This document shows positions 1 to 5,389 of a stretch of 5,389 bases of DNA, piece after piece. The notes beneath the pieces are model-generated. The model had not been told where the DNA came from and ran no database searches. It saw nothing but the letters and a program-made list of their open reading frames with translations. This DNA comes from JAGGVT01 sp965369605 (GTDB lineage Bacteria; JAJVIF01; JAGGVT01): assembly GCA_965369605.1 (NCBI GenBank), contig CBDURE010000189.1, positions 1 to 5,389 on the forward strand. The letters run 5' to 3'. The translations under genes were made by a program, and so were the position numbers. Position 1 is the first letter of the stretch; the number at the start of each line of letters is the position of its first letter.

Positions 1-78
1 ATTGGAATAACCATCTGCAATCACTCCCGCCATTACCAGCATCAACGCCATTGTTAGTATTAAATACGCCTTCTTCAT
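1..78 (-). CDS. Small secreted protein, copy A (partial; C terminus beyond window)
   Basis: Only the first 26 codons are inside the window; the gene runs off the left edge. It begins MKKAYLILTMALML and continues to ADGYSN at the edge, a Sec signal peptide. Eighteen of 26 residues match the start of the 102-residue protein at 627-319, and the DGYSN motif is shared. The ATG at 78 follows the same AGGAAGGTGAAC ribosome site (93-82) as copy B. Most replacements are conservative hydrophobic swaps (Ile/Val, Leu/Val, Ala/Val). Whether copy A has the same glycine-rich tail and terminal cysteine cannot be seen here. It is too short to stand out by length and is recognised by homology to copy B. Confidence 0.75.
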   Translation of the reverse strand, partial: MKKAYLILTMALMLVMAGVIADGYSN

Positions 79-123
79 TTTGTTCACCTTCCTATTTGAT
101 GAATAGATAAATTAAGTATTTCA

Positions 124-151
124 ATTATATTCTCGTTCCTAAACATGATAA
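124..151 (-). promoter_or_regulatory. Sigma70-like promoter of small secreted protein gene, copy A
   Basis: On the minus strand TTATCA (151-146, four of six -35 consensus bases) and a perfect TATAAT (129-124) are 16 nt apart, exactly as in the copy B promoter. The only change inside the two boxes is one base in the -35, which makes copy A nominally weaker. A run of ten A residues (minus strand, 200-191) lies about 40 nt upstream of the -35 and is not shared with copy B. Confidence 0.75.
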
Positions 152-255
152 TTAAATGAAAAAGATGTGAAGAAATTATGAAATTTGAAGTTTTTTTTTT
201 AAGTGAAAAAAGCGGATCGAATTTAAGAGAGGTAAATTGCAGGTTTGAATAACTC

Positions 256-286
256 AAATAAAAAGGGAGACCGTTTGGTCTCCCTT
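256..286 (-). terminator. Intrinsic terminator of copy B
   Basis: A perfect 10-bp stem, AAGGGAGACC (263-272) and GGTCTCCCTT (277-286), has a GTTT/AAAC loop. On the minus strand it is followed by TTTTTATTT (264-256), giving a strong rho-independent terminator about 32 nt after the stop codon of the small secreted protein gene. On the plus strand no T run follows, so it acts in one direction. It separates copy B from copy A, which then restarts from its own promoter. Confidence 0.9.
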
Positions 287-318
287 GCTCGGAATTGTTC
301 ATCCTAGGGAGGTAATTA

Positions 319-627
319 TTACCTACAGCCACCGCCACTTCCGTCTCGCTTACCGCCGCCTTTGCCGCCGCCTTTGCCGCCGCCACCGCCGCCGCCGTTA
401 CCACTACCGCCGCCACTGCCATCACGTCGACGTTTTCGTTCTTTCATCTCTTCCACGCTAGCGGGAGCAACAGATGCCATTTCGATGATTGCAGCGTTAT
501 CGACACTTGTAACAACCGTGTCATCTGAATTGCTTTGGGCTGATGCTGAATTTGAATAACCATCCATAACTGCTCCCACCACAACCAGCATCACTGCCAT
601 TGTTAGAACTAAATACATCTTCTTCAT
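319..627 (-). CDS. Small secreted glycine-rich protein with C-terminal Cys-Arg (copy B)
   Basis: I do not recognise this 102-residue protein. Residues 1-21 have the basic start (MKK) and hydrophobic core of a Sec signal peptide, and A28-S29-A30 before Q31 is a good signal peptidase I site; there is no lipobox. The mature part would be about 72 residues. It has a Ser/Asp-rich start, an Ala/Val/Glu stretch (44-60), a basic cluster K-E-R-K-R-R-R (62-68) and a tail (69-102) that is mostly glycine. The tail has seven consecutive glycines at 78-84, then KGGG units, and ends GGGCR with the only cysteine of the protein. R-D-G-S-G-G-G occurs twice (68-74 and 94-100), bracketing the poly-Gly part. It has its own promoter and terminator, and a paralogue starts just downstream. 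Possible roles (surface-binding peptide, precursor of a modified peptide, structural glycine-rich protein) are speculation. Codon phase, ribosome site and a duplicated start make a real gene likely. Confidence 0.8.
   Translation of the reverse strand: MKKMYLVLTMAVMLVVVGAVMDGYSNSASAQSNSDDTVVTSVDNAAIIEMASVAPASVEEMKERKRRRDGSGGGSGNGGGGGGGKGGGKGGGKRDGSGGGCR
352..418 (-). repeat. GC-rich GGC/GGT tandem repeat inside the glycine-rich tail
   Basis: Glycine codons (CCG/CCA triplets on the plus strand) form a low-complexity tract inside the small secreted protein gene. It includes two 12-nt units (about 352-375) that each encode Gly-Gly-Gly-Lys. Such tracts can gain or lose in-frame units by slippage, so tail length may vary between strains. 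The GC content contrasts sharply with the AT-rich flanks. Confidence 0.7.
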
Positions 628-630
628 TTT

Positions 631-642
631 GTTCACCTTCCT
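631..642 (-). promoter_or_regulatory. Ribosome binding site deciding the start of copy B
   Basis: AGGAAGGTGAAC on the minus strand places AAGGTGA about 6 nt before the ATG at 627. The open frame reaches back to an ATG at 672, but that codon lies upstream of this site, right beside the -10 box and ahead of the predicted transcript start, so it cannot be the true start. The same site occurs before copy A (82-93). Confidence 0.8.
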
Positions 643-671
643 ACTGATGAATAGATAAATTGAATATTTCA

Positions 672-699
672 ATTATATTCTCATTCCTAAACATGTTAA
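672..699 (-). promoter_or_regulatory. Sigma70-like promoter of small secreted protein gene, copy B
   Basis: On the minus strand a -35 box TTAACA (699-694, five of six consensus bases) is separated by 16 nt from a perfect -10 box TATAAT (677-672). The expected start point near 665 gives a leader of roughly 38 nt before the ATG at 627. The promoter lies downstream of the operon terminator, so this gene appears to be transcribed on its own. The same arrangement recurs at 151-124. Confidence 0.8.
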
Positions 700-741
700 T
701 TAAATGAAAAAGATGTGAAGTAATTATGAATTTTGGAAGAT

Positions 742-767
742 AAAAAACCGGACATGAGTCCGGTTTT
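742..767 (-). terminator. Intrinsic terminator of the ABC transporter operon
   Basis: A perfect 10-bp inverted repeat, AAAACCGGAC (744-753) and GTCCGGTTTT (758-767), has a 4-nt loop. Read on the minus strand the hairpin runs into six T residues (747-742), the classic rho-independent form. It begins about 28 nt after the stop codon of the DUF4340-like gene. The plus-strand side also has a short T run, so some bidirectional activity is possible, although no plus-strand gene approaches it. Confidence 0.9.
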
Positions 768-795
768 ATTCAACTATACGCATGTATTTTCGTCT

Positions 796-1845
796 TTATT
801 CGCTTTCAGCCGTTTCATCATCCGGTTGTGAAAGGTAATCCGCTTTCATGTTCAGGTTATCGACATCCATGTAATTCGCCGTGTAGAGTATTGCCCGTTC
901 ACTGCCAACAACAAATGTTTCACGAGCCTGTTCCGTAGTGCCAAACGTGAGTTTCCAGACTTTTCCATCTTTCATTGTAGCTGTAACTTCAAGCGTTGTC
1001 GTCTGAATAGTGTCCTCACCGGGCATCATTCTTTCAGGGAAACCCATCGCTTTGTAGTTGCAGAAAATCGACAGCAGCGAGCTGACTTTCTTCTTTCCCG
1101 GGATATAATCAAACGGCGATGTTCCAATCCAGTTGCCGTCATCATCCTTCTCAAGAACAATAGGTTTATTATCGTTAGGGTCGTTAATCTCGAATTTGAC
1201 AACATCATCCTGTTCGAGTTCGTAAATGACTTTTGTGCGCCAACCCGCGGCATCGCGCTTGAAAATCATATCGAGCAGTCCGGGGATTTTATAGATTTTA
1301 TCCTCACCGCATATCGCGATATAGGTCCCGGTAAAGTTAGCGGCTTTCTCACCAACATCGAAACATGCCAGCTCGTTGCCGGTTTCATCCAGCAGGCTGA
1401 ATTTGCTTCCAAGCGCGCCGATTCGGTAATCTATCATCCTTTCGCGATTAACACTGACAAGTTCCCAGTTGTTGAATCCCTCTTGAACAGTTTCCAAGAC
1501 CTGAAGAACAGCGTCCTCATCGGCGTAATCCCACGCTTTGATTTCCTCTTTTTCCTTTTCCTCTTTGCTCAAGTTCGGCATTGTTTGCGCCGCGCCGACC
1601 CACCATTTGCCATCACGCTTCGTAAGCACTGTTTTGGAGAGCAATTCCTGAATCTCAATCGTGTAAATGTCATCGGTGTTGACATCGACAAGCGCCACGC
1701 TTTCAAGTTCGATGCGCTCCTTAACAACTCTCTTCTTGCTTGCGCTCTGGCTGATAGTTGCAATAAGCAGCACTGCAAACACAACAGCGAGAATTATAGT
1801 TCGAGTTGATCCGTTTTCATTCCATATAGATCGCATTATTGACAT
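796..1845 (-). CDS. DUF4340-like membrane-anchored protein
   Basis: This single-pass, probably periplasm-facing protein of 349 residues is the fourth member of the transporter operon. A TM anchor lies at about 16-32, followed by an extracytoplasmic domain. The pattern matches the DUF4340 family: a strand pair ending in a basic/DG-W motif appears twice, as DIYTIEIQ...LTKRDGKWWVG (59-84) and VVKFEIND...LEKDDDGNWIG (215-241). This suggests an internally repeated beta module. W-R-T-K-V-I at 202-207, just before the second module, is also family-like. The ATG at 1845 follows TGAGGT (1855-1860) at a suitable distance; a TTG at 1854 and an ATG at 1836 fit that site worse. It lies 76 nt after the GldG-like stop and about 28 nt before a strong terminator, so it closes the operon. 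Genes of this family often follow gldG homologues, which supports a shared complex. Its molecular function is unknown. Confidence 0.85.
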   Translation of the reverse strand: MSIMRSIWNENGSTRTIILAVVFAVLLIATISQSASKKRVVKERIELESVALVDVNTDDIYTIEIQELLSKTVLTKRDGKWWVGAAQTMPNLSKEEKEKEEIKAWDYADEDAVLQVLETVQEGFNNWELVSVNRERMIDYRIGALGSKFSLLDETGNELACFDVGEKAANFTGTYIAICGEDKIYKIPGLLDMIFKRDAAGWRTKVIYELEQDDVVKFEINDPNDNKPIVLEKDDDGNWIGTSPFDYIPGKKKVSSLLSIFCNYKAMGFPERMMPGEDTIQTTTLEVTATMKDGKVWKLTFGTTEQARETFVVGSERAILYTANYMDVDNLNMKADYLSQPDDETAESE

Positions 1846-1870
1846 TGTTATCAAACCTCAAAAATATGCC

Positions 1871-1909
1871 GGGAGCGCCTTACGCCTGTACGGCAATGAC
1901 GGCGCTTCC
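1871..1909 (-). other. Possible intercistronic RNA hairpin between GldG-like and DUF4340-like genes
   Basis: A GC-rich patch sits in the gap between the two genes. Its arms are GGGAGCGCC (1871-1879) and GGCGCTTCC (1901-1909), separated by 21 nt. In the minus-strand transcript eight of nine positions pair, with one A-C mismatch. A short U run (about 1861-1865 on the minus strand) comes several bases after the second arm, just before the ribosome site of the DUF4340-like gene. It could be an mRNA stability element or a weak attenuator, but the distance from hairpin to U run argues against a strong terminator. Seen directly as an inverted repeat; the function is inferred. Confidence 0.35.
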
Positions 1910-1921
1910 GTGCGGATTAAT

Positions 1922-3583
1922 TTATTCCTTTGAAGATAATTCTTTTTCAAAACGTTTCTTTCGGCCCGCTTTAAGCACAAACCTTATAACTCCAATGAGA
2001 ATGACCAGAAGAGGAACAGCGAAAAGATTAAGCGCGCGAATTATTCTGCGCTGCGATTCTGTTTCGATTTTTTCTGAATCCAGTGGCCGATTTGTAGCGT
2101 GTCGAGACCTTATTCCAATCAGTTCATCGCCTATATTCAGATAATCAAGTGTATTCAGAAGCAGGTTCTGTACTTCAAGCGAACCGCCTCTTTGATTCCA
2201 GAGATTATTTAGCGGGAGCTGCCCTGATGTGAAAACAATAATATCAGTTTCGGCGCTTTTCTCCTTGAATGGTTCCGTTCCACCAGCGGGTTTGCCATCG
2301 GATGGTTTAAGCGGCCTTTCCTTGCCTGAAAAATAACTCGTGAAATTACCGCTGATTAGAGCGCCAAGAACAAACTGCTCACCATCAGGCAGAACATTGA
2401 AATCCTGCATGGGCGACGTGTTAAAATCCTTTTTCATCAACCACGATTTATCCGACGATTTAACAAGCTCTGTAACAGTAATGCCCTCAAGCTTGTCTTT
2501 CAGAATTTCTATTGAGCTTGGCCAGTGGAAAGTGGCTGATTCAAGTGATGATGTTATTGGATTATCAGCGTTGAAATTTTCTTTCTCAATTCTAATCCAG
2601 AATGGATACGTTTTCCGTATCATTGAATATGCGCCTGTCCTGAACTGCGCTGTTTCACATTTCTGGTCCAGAACAAGATCATTATTTATCTTCACTCCCC
2701 AATTCGCCAGGAGATCAGACAAACCGCTGTTGAACCTTTCCGGCGGTTCATTCAGATTGTCAACTCCTCCCATGCCGCTAATCATGCAGATCAATTTCCC
2801 CCCACCCATGACAAACTGGTCAATCACCCAAATCTGATAATCGGGAATCGAACCGGGATTGACCACCACAAGAGTATTCACAGTGCTGGGAACCTTGTCG
2901 CGATTCTCCAGGTTGACATCCCACGCCTTGAACTGTTTGCGAATCGCCTCGACAAATAAAGCCATTTCTCCCGGCGGAGTCTGTGTCTGTTGATTTGCCT
3001 GTTGTGTTCCCGGCTCTCCATGCCCCTGCAGTATTCCAACTGTCGGAAGATCATTCTCCTTCTGAAGCACTTTAACAATACGGCTCATCAGGTCATATTC
3101 GAGATTGTCAACTCCACTGACAAAGGGAATCGATTCTGTTTTGTTCTCATGCTCGATAAGAATGCCAAGATAGGCTTTCATCATCTGAACCTGGTCTTCC
3201 TTGACAACCTGGAATGACACTTCAGGAATCTCGGCCATCTCAGCTTCCTGCCTGTATTTGGGTTCCTCTTTCGGGTCAATGAATTTCAAACGGAAATTCG
3301 AGTTCGCATAAGCATCGAATTCCTCCAACATGTCTCGAATCTGCCTGTCGAGCGAGAGAAACTCAGGTGGAAGTTCGCTGGACATAAAGACCTTCACGTT
3401 TACGATGTCATCCAGCTCGCTCAGGATTTTCTTTGTGGCTGTCGAGATTGTATATTCCCGGTTCTCGGTCAGGTCAACTCGCTTGAAACTGCCAATAGAA
3501 AAGATATTAACCAGAACAAGAATTCCCACAATAAGGAATACGTCGATAACTGATGTTGTTCCGTATTTGTATTTTTTATACAT
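1922..3583 (-). CDS. GldG-like ABC transporter auxiliary protein
   Basis: This is a GldG-type auxiliary component of 553 residues (ABC_transp_aux/DUF4350-like extracytoplasmic family). One TM helix lies at about 12-31. It is followed by the typical R-V-D-L-T-E-N-R-E-Y-T-I-S motif (35-47), a large periplasmic domain with LEYDLMSRIVKVL (161-173) and VGILQGHGEP (182-191), and a second TM helix at about 517-537 with a basic cytoplasmic tail. The open frame extends back to a TTG at 3634, but that codon abuts the permease stop and has no ribosome site. The ATG at 3583 has a modest GGGA seven bases upstream and puts the N terminus right before the TM helix, so it is preferred. The gap to the permease stop is 51 nt. 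A low-complexity Gln/Thr stretch follows GHGEP. It presumably caps or couples to the permease outside the cytoplasm; the exact biochemical role of the family is not known. Confidence 0.9.
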   Translation of the reverse strand: MYKKYKYGTTSVIDVFLIVGILVLVNIFSIGSFKRVDLTENREYTISTATKKILSELDDIVNVKVFMSSELPPEFLSLDRQIRDMLEEFDAYANSNFRLKFIDPKEEPKYRQEAEMAEIPEVSFQVVKEDQVQMMKAYLGILIEHENKTESIPFVSGVDNLEYDLMSRIVKVLQKENDLPTVGILQGHGEPGTQQANQQTQTPPGEMALFVEAIRKQFKAWDVNLENRDKVPSTVNTLVVVNPGSIPDYQIWVIDQFVMGGGKLICMISGMGGVDNLNEPPERFNSGLSDLLANWGVKINNDLVLDQKCETAQFRTGAYSMIRKTYPFWIRIEKENFNADNPITSSLESATFHWPSSIEILKDKLEGITVTELVKSSDKSWLMKKDFNTSPMQDFNVLPDGEQFVLGALISGNFTSYFSGKERPLKPSDGKPAGGTEPFKEKSAETDIIVFTSGQLPLNNLWNQRGGSLEVQNLLLNTLDYLNIGDELIGIRSRHATNRPLDSEKIETESQRRIIRALNLFAVPLLVILIGVIRFVLKAGRKKRFEKELSSKE

Positions 3584-3634
3584 AAATTCGTCCCATATTG
3601 AGTACAGATATTTTACGTAAAAACAAAAAAACAA

Positions 3635-4354
3635 TTACGCCCACAAGCGTGATCCCATCTGCCGCATGGTGGCGTATATGAAAATAAAGATCACGGAAAA
3701 GTAATATATGATATCCCGCGTATCAATGACACCCTTTCCGATGTTCTGGAAATGGCTTCCCAGTCCGAGGTACGCTACAACCGACTTGATTCCCACCGGC
3801 AGCGACTGCAGGACAAACGATTCACCTATAATAAGCAGGAAAAATGACGCAACAACCGCGATTATAAAAGCCACAATTTGATTGTCGCTGAACACGCTCA
3901 CAAACAATCCAATCGCAAGATACGCGCCTCCGAGCAAAAACGCTCCGATATATCCGCCAATTATCGGCCCCATGTCAGGTGATCCGAGACTCATTAATGT
4001 AAGTGGTATCGGAAAACTCAGGATAACCGTTAGAACAAGAAACGCAAACGCCGCAAGATATTTTGCGGCAACTATTTCCCCATCCCTGAAAGGCAGCGTT
4101 AGAAGAACCTCGATAGTTCCGCTTTTTCGCTCCTCAGCCCACAGCCGCATTGTTACTGCTGGCACGAAGAACAAAAACACCCACGGCAGCATAGTGAAAT
4201 ACATTCTCATGTCAGCTTGCGCAACAACGAAAAACCGGCTCATATAGAACCATGTGCTGACGACAAGAAAAACCGTAATAAAGATATACGCGATTGGGGA
4301 ATTAAAATAGAGCGAAAATTCCTTTTTAAATATCGTCCAGATATTTTTCAACAT
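3635..4354 (-). CDS. ABC-2 type transporter permease, GldF-like
   Basis: This integral inner-membrane permease has 239 residues, the usual length for the GldF group. Hydrophobic segments lie at about 21-38, 54-70, 95-120, 130-152, 160-177 and 215-230, giving the six-helix ABC-2 fold. The cytoplasmic coupling motif W-A-E-E-R-K-S-G-T-I-E at 72-82, followed by LLTLP, is the hallmark of the NatB/NosY/GldF permeases. Near the C terminus, GKGVIDTRDIIYY (206-218) also fits GldF-type proteins. It starts 55 nt after the ATPase stop; AGGAG at 4365-4369 lies 10 nt before the ATG at 4354. As a half-size permease it would be expected to dimerise, with two copies of the upstream ATPase. In Flavobacterium the homologous complex is needed for gliding, but in other phyla the role is unestablished, so the transported substrate is left open. 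Confidence 0.93.
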   Translation of the reverse strand: MLKNIWTIFKKEFSLYFNSPIAYIFITVFLVVSTWFYMSRFFVVAQADMRMYFTMLPWVFLFFVPAVTMRLWAEERKSGTIEVLLTLPFRDGEIVAAKYLAAFAFLVLTVILSFPIPLTLMSLGSPDMGPIIGGYIGAFLLGGAYLAIGLFVSVFSDNQIVAFIIAVVASFFLLIIGESFVLQSLPVGIKSVVAYLGLGSHFQNIGKGVIDTRDIIYYFSVIFIFIYATMRQMGSRLWA

Positions 4355-4409
4355 TATGTTTATACTCCTGTAATTGTCTTCATACTGTTCATTTATTAAT
4401 CAAGCCATA

Positions 4410-5357
4410 TCACACTTCACGTGTGGTTAAATCCTTGAAAATCTCCTCGAGTGTCGCGCCGGACGGCTTAAGTTCAAGAAGTTTCCATGAGTTCTTCACT
4501 GCCAGATCAAAGAACTTTTCGCCTGAATCCTCACCGGGCAATGGCATTGCTACATGCACCTTGAATCGATGCGTTCCGTTGTGTTCCGTTCCACCATGTT
4601 CATGCGATGTCACCCAGTCCTGTGTCATGAAAACGGACTCCACGTTGTTCTTGTCAGCTTTTAATCTTAGTTCAAATGATTCCTGTCCCTCACTGCGACG
4701 CCTTAGTTCCTCCGGTGTGCCCTCGCCAACCATTTTGCCCTCGGAGATAATGAGAATCCTTGAGCAGGTTACCTCAACCTCAGGAAGGATATGCGTACTG
4801 AGAATAACAGCGCGATCCTTGCCGAGCTGTTTTATAAGTTCGCGAATCTCAACAATCTGGTTTGGGTCAAGCCCGGTTGTCGGCTCATCCAGAATGAGGA
4901 TTTTAGGGTCATGCACAAGCGCCTGCGCAAGTCCGACCCTCTGGCGAAATCCCTTTGACAGTTCACCAATATCCTTGTGAACCATACGTTTGAGTCCGCA
5001 GACTTCGACCATCTCGTCAATTCTCGATCGCTTTTTTTTCGTCGGCATATTGTGAGAATCCGCAATGAAATTCAGATAATCAAGAACGTTCATCTCACTG
5101 TATAAAGGAGTCTGCTCCGGCAGGTAACCAATCTGGCGGCGCACTTCAAGCGTTTGGCGAAAACAGTCATAACCGCCTACTGTGGCTGAACCGGAAGTAG
5201 CTGAAATGAAGCACGTGATTATTTTCATCGTTGTCGATTTGCCGGCACCGTTTGGGCCAAGAAATCCAACAACCTCGCCAACATTTACATCGAATGAAAT
5301 GTCATTCACGGCGACAGCATTGCCAAACAGTTTTACAAGATTCCTGACTTCTATCAT
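4410..5357 (-). CDS. ABC transporter ATP-binding protein, GldA-like (ABC-2 type exporter)
   Basis: This cytoplasmic ATPase of 315 residues powers the membrane complex encoded just downstream. The nucleotide-binding domain is complete: Walker A GPNGAGKST at 34-42, Q-loop Gln82 in YLPEQ, signature LSKGFRQR at 133-140 (an LSKG form common in the GldA/NatA-like group), Walker B ILILDEP at 153-159, D-loop GLDP at 162-165 and switch His189 in STH. Residues from about 220 to 315 form the C-terminal accessory domain typical of ABC-2 drug and polysaccharide exporter ATPases. That domain contains a loop with five histidines between 252 and 268. The ATG at 5357 is preceded by AGGTGA with an 8-nt gap, which supports the start. 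Only 32 nt of upstream sequence are present, so the operon promoter, or a further upstream gene, is not visible. Family assignment is firm. The GldA label rests on the GldF/GldG neighbours; the substrate is unknown. Confidence 0.95.
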   Translation of the reverse strand: MIEVRNLVKLFGNAVAVNDISFDVNVGEVVGFLGPNGAGKSTTMKIITCFISATSGSATVGGYDCFRQTLEVRRQIGYLPEQTPLYSEMNVLDYLNFIADSHNMPTKKKRSRIDEMVEVCGLKRMVHKDIGELSKGFRQRVGLAQALVHDPKILILDEPTTGLDPNQIVEIRELIKQLGKDRAVILSTHILPEVEVTCSRILIISEGKMVGEGTPEELRRRSEGQESFELRLKADKNNVESVFMTQDWVTSHEHGGTEHNGTHRFKVHVAMPLPGEDSGEKFFDLAVKNSWKLLELKPSGATLEEIFKDLTTREV

Positions 5358-5389
5358 TGGCTAATTCACCTGATAACTTATTTTCTTTT

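Larger units (their letters stand above)
1..184. repeat. Direct repeat, unit A (promoter, leader and signal peptide start)
   Basis: This segment matches 550-732 in the same orientation with a single 1-nt gap near position 95. By hand count the non-coding part (79-184) differs at about 7 positions plus the gap (about 93% identity). The coding part (1-78) differs at 16 positions (about 79%). The homology stops at about 184, past the -35 box, and probably continues beyond the left window edge. Confidence 0.9.
550..732. repeat. Direct repeat, unit B (promoter, leader and signal peptide start)
   Basis: This is the partner of the repeat at 1-184, offset by 549 nt (548 after the gap). It covers the first 26 codons of the 102-residue secreted protein, its ribosome site, leader, promoter and about 33 nt upstream of the -35 box. 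The homology ends just before the operon terminator, so the duplicated unit appears to be a complete, independently transcribed cassette. Confidence 0.9.

Noticed and set aside
1..78. Lipoprotein signal peptide in copy A or B
   Set aside because: No cysteine follows the hydrophobic core; copy B has an A-S-A signal peptidase I site instead.
310..324. Palindrome AGGTAAT-T-ATTACCT at the end of the small protein gene
   Set aside because: It overlaps the stop codon, has a 1-nt centre that cannot form a hairpin loop, and has no second copy in the window; an operator role is possible but unsupported.
352..418. CRISPR-like or regulatory tandem repeat
   Set aside because: The repeats are in-frame glycine codons without spacers; they are best explained as protein low complexity.
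84..425. Long minus-strand open frame across the intergenic region
   Set aside because: It starts out of frame inside the glycine tract and runs through the terminator and the copy A promoter; its alanine-rich start is an out-of-frame reading of GGC repeats.
362..559. Plus-strand open frame coding a proline-rich peptide
   Set aside because: It is the antisense of the glycine codon tract; it has no ribosome site or promoter, and the minus-strand gene in the same place has both plus a paralogue.
319..627. Assignment of the small protein to the GrrA-type glycine-rich modified peptide family
   Set aside because: The tail lacks the aromatic residues expected in that family and no radical SAM gene is in the window.
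628..672. N-terminal extension of the small secreted protein to an upstream ATG at 672
   Set aside because: That ATG lies at the -10 box and upstream of the ribosome site, and the extension would bury the signal peptide.
3584..3634. TTG start adding 17 residues to the GldG-like protein
   Set aside because: There is no ribosome site and it abuts the permease stop; the ATG at 3583 places the N terminus normally before the TM helix.

Overview
All recognisable genes in this 5.4 kb window lie on the minus strand, so transcription runs from the right end to the left. The window holds (i) a complete four-gene ABC-2 type transporter operon of the gliding-associated (GldA/GldF/GldG) kind, ending in a DUF4340-type membrane-anchored protein, and (ii) downstream of it, two tandem copies of a gene for a small secreted protein, the leftmost cut off by the window edge.

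Layout in order of transcription: ATPase (5357-4410); six-TM permease of the ABC-2/GldF type (4354-3635); GldG-like auxiliary protein with one TM helix at each end and a large extracytoplasmic domain (3583-1922); DUF4340-like single-pass protein (1845-796); intrinsic terminator (about 742-767). The genes are 50-70 nt apart with no strong promoter or terminator between them, so they look co-transcribed. The likely product is one membrane complex: the ATPase drives the permease, and the two anchored proteins cover its outer face. The substrate cannot be read from the sequence.

After the terminator a separate unit starts with a good sigma70-like promoter (-35 at 694-699, -10 at 672-677). It encodes a 102-residue preprotein (627-319): signal peptide with an A-S-A cleavage site, short acidic segment, RKRRR basic cluster, and a very glycine-rich, lysine-spaced tail ending G-G-G-C-R. 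A perfect 10-bp hairpin terminator follows (256-286). A second copy of the same promoter, leader, ribosome binding site and signal peptide start lies at 184-1. The two promoter/leader segments are about 93% identical and the signal-peptide coding parts only about 79%, so the control region has changed less than the protein.

Organism: moderate GC, AT-rich intergenic DNA, canonical sigma70-like promoters, Shine-Dalgarno sites and U-tract terminators show a bacterium. The ATPase-GldF-GldG-DUF4340 order is found in many diderm and candidate phyla and differs from the classical Bacteroidetes arrangement, where gldA lies apart from gldFG. I cannot name the taxon. No RNA gene, mobile element or CRISPR array is visible. 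The least explained part is the duplicated small secreted glycine-rich protein cassette.
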